From: Candidatus Sulfopaludibacter sp. SbA3
GTDB lineage: Bacteria; Acidobacteriota; Terriglobia; Bryobacterales; Bryobacteraceae
DNA: 8,721 nucleotides
Assembly (NCBI GenBank): GCA_945900935.1
Contig: CAMDKT010000225.1
Location: 1-8,721, forward strand
Direction of reading: 5' to 3'
Translations under genes and position numbers: made by a program
The notes under the pieces: generated by a model
What the model was told of the DNA's origin: nothing
Database searches by the model: none
The model's input: only the letters and a program-made list of their open reading frames with translations
Part shown: positions 8,348-8,721 of the stretch, one piece after another
How the letters are laid out: each line of letters starts with the position of its first letter
Position numbering within the stretch: the first letter of the stretch is position 1

Positions 8348-8721
8348 TTAGATCTTCTTCGCCGCCCCGTGTTTGGAACCGGCCTTGAACATCTGTTCCA
8401 TTTCCGCCGTCGGCAACGAGATCGTCAATGTCGTTGTCCGGGCGTCGGTCGTCAGCTTCATCGCGTCCAGTGCCGCGGCGAACGCCTTCACTTCCGGCTT
8501 CTCCCGGTTCATTTGTACCATCGTCGCCAGGAATCGGACCACGTCGGCAATCCCCGTCGCGTCTTTTTCCGTCTTTGAAACCGTCTCCGCTGTCAATTCC
8601 ATAGCCTGTGTGCCGAAACGGACGCCCATCGCCGCCCAATGCCACTTACTTTGTGCTGCAAAGTCGCATTGGATTGGCTAATCATGGGAATTCTTTGGCG
8701 CGTGATGTTCACCAGGTTTGT
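8348..8721 (-). pseudogene. 3' end of a hypothetical protein gene, apparently frameshifted (runs off the right edge)
   Basis: The last 93 codons (ATG at 8629 to TAA at 8348) encode MGVRFGTQAMELTAETVSKT, then IADVVRFLATMVQMNREKPE, then TLTISLPTAEMEQMF and a Lys-rich tail GSKHGAAKKI. This looks like the C-terminal domain of longer acidobacterial hypothetical proteins in which a phrase like VSGGxRFG precedes the TAE block. Its own frame is closed by TAG at 8680-8678. The adjacent frame is open from the window edge and reads IPMISQSNATLQHKVSGIG up to about 8635, the expected upstream text. A one-base slip near 8630-8640 would join them. No Shine-Dalgarno sequence precedes the ATG at 8629. The function is unknown; the region is either a true pseudogene or affected by a sequencing error. 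A short independent gene is the alternative. Confidence 0.5.

Noticed and set aside
8042..8645. Minus-strand open frames covering the regulator gene and the repeat B region (8042-8296 and 8097-8645).
   Set aside because: They run antisense to the well-supported winged-helix gene, cross repeat B, and show no family features.

Overview
This is a GC-rich (about 60%) bacterial chromosomal window. It holds a compact housekeeping operon on the minus strand and a looser, decaying accessory region on the right. Gene order and protein style (ValRS, NadC, monofunctional BirA, CoaX, a conserved coiled-coil protein, then a TPR protein) suggest an acidobacterium, perhaps of the Solibacter/Bryobacterales group. 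That placement rests on recalled family resemblance, not on a search.

Positions 1-6113 (transcribed right to left). valS is followed by nadC, birA, coaX and a 228-residue coiled-coil protein of unknown function. Spacing is 2-3 bp (valS/nadC, birA/coaX) or a 4-base ATGA stop/start overlap (nadC/birA, coaX/unknown protein), so this is very probably one operon with coupled translation. It joins valyl-tRNA charging to three cofactor steps: NAD synthesis (NadC), biotin attachment (BirA) and the first step of CoA synthesis (CoaX). After a 72-bp AT-richer gap comes the start of a TPR-like protein that runs off the left edge.

Positions 6114-6807. The short valS leader has a perfect 7-bp hairpin abutting the Shine-Dalgarno sequence and a 13-bp tandem repeat. 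Upstream lies the wreck of an Rpn/PD-(D/E)XK transposase-like nuclease gene, whose three conserved pieces sit in three different frames.

Positions 6808-8721. A secreted HAD acid phosphatase of the lipoprotein e(P4) type is on the minus strand. A winged-helix DNA-binding protein of the HVO_A0114 type (often a toxin-antitoxin member) is on the plus strand, with no intact partner. At the right edge is the 3' end of a gene that appears frameshifted. Two copies of a roughly 42-bp hairpin-bearing repeat lie here. Read on the minus strand each looks like an intrinsic terminator followed by a conserved TTTTGGTATCCTCCG box. One copy ends two bases before the phosphatase start codon.

I found no rRNA, tRNA, CRISPR array, intact insertion sequence or recognisable new defence system. 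The most interesting unexplained items are the repeat family and its position against the phosphatase start, the hairpin at the valS ribosome site, the orphan regulator, and the conserved unknown protein coupled to coaX.
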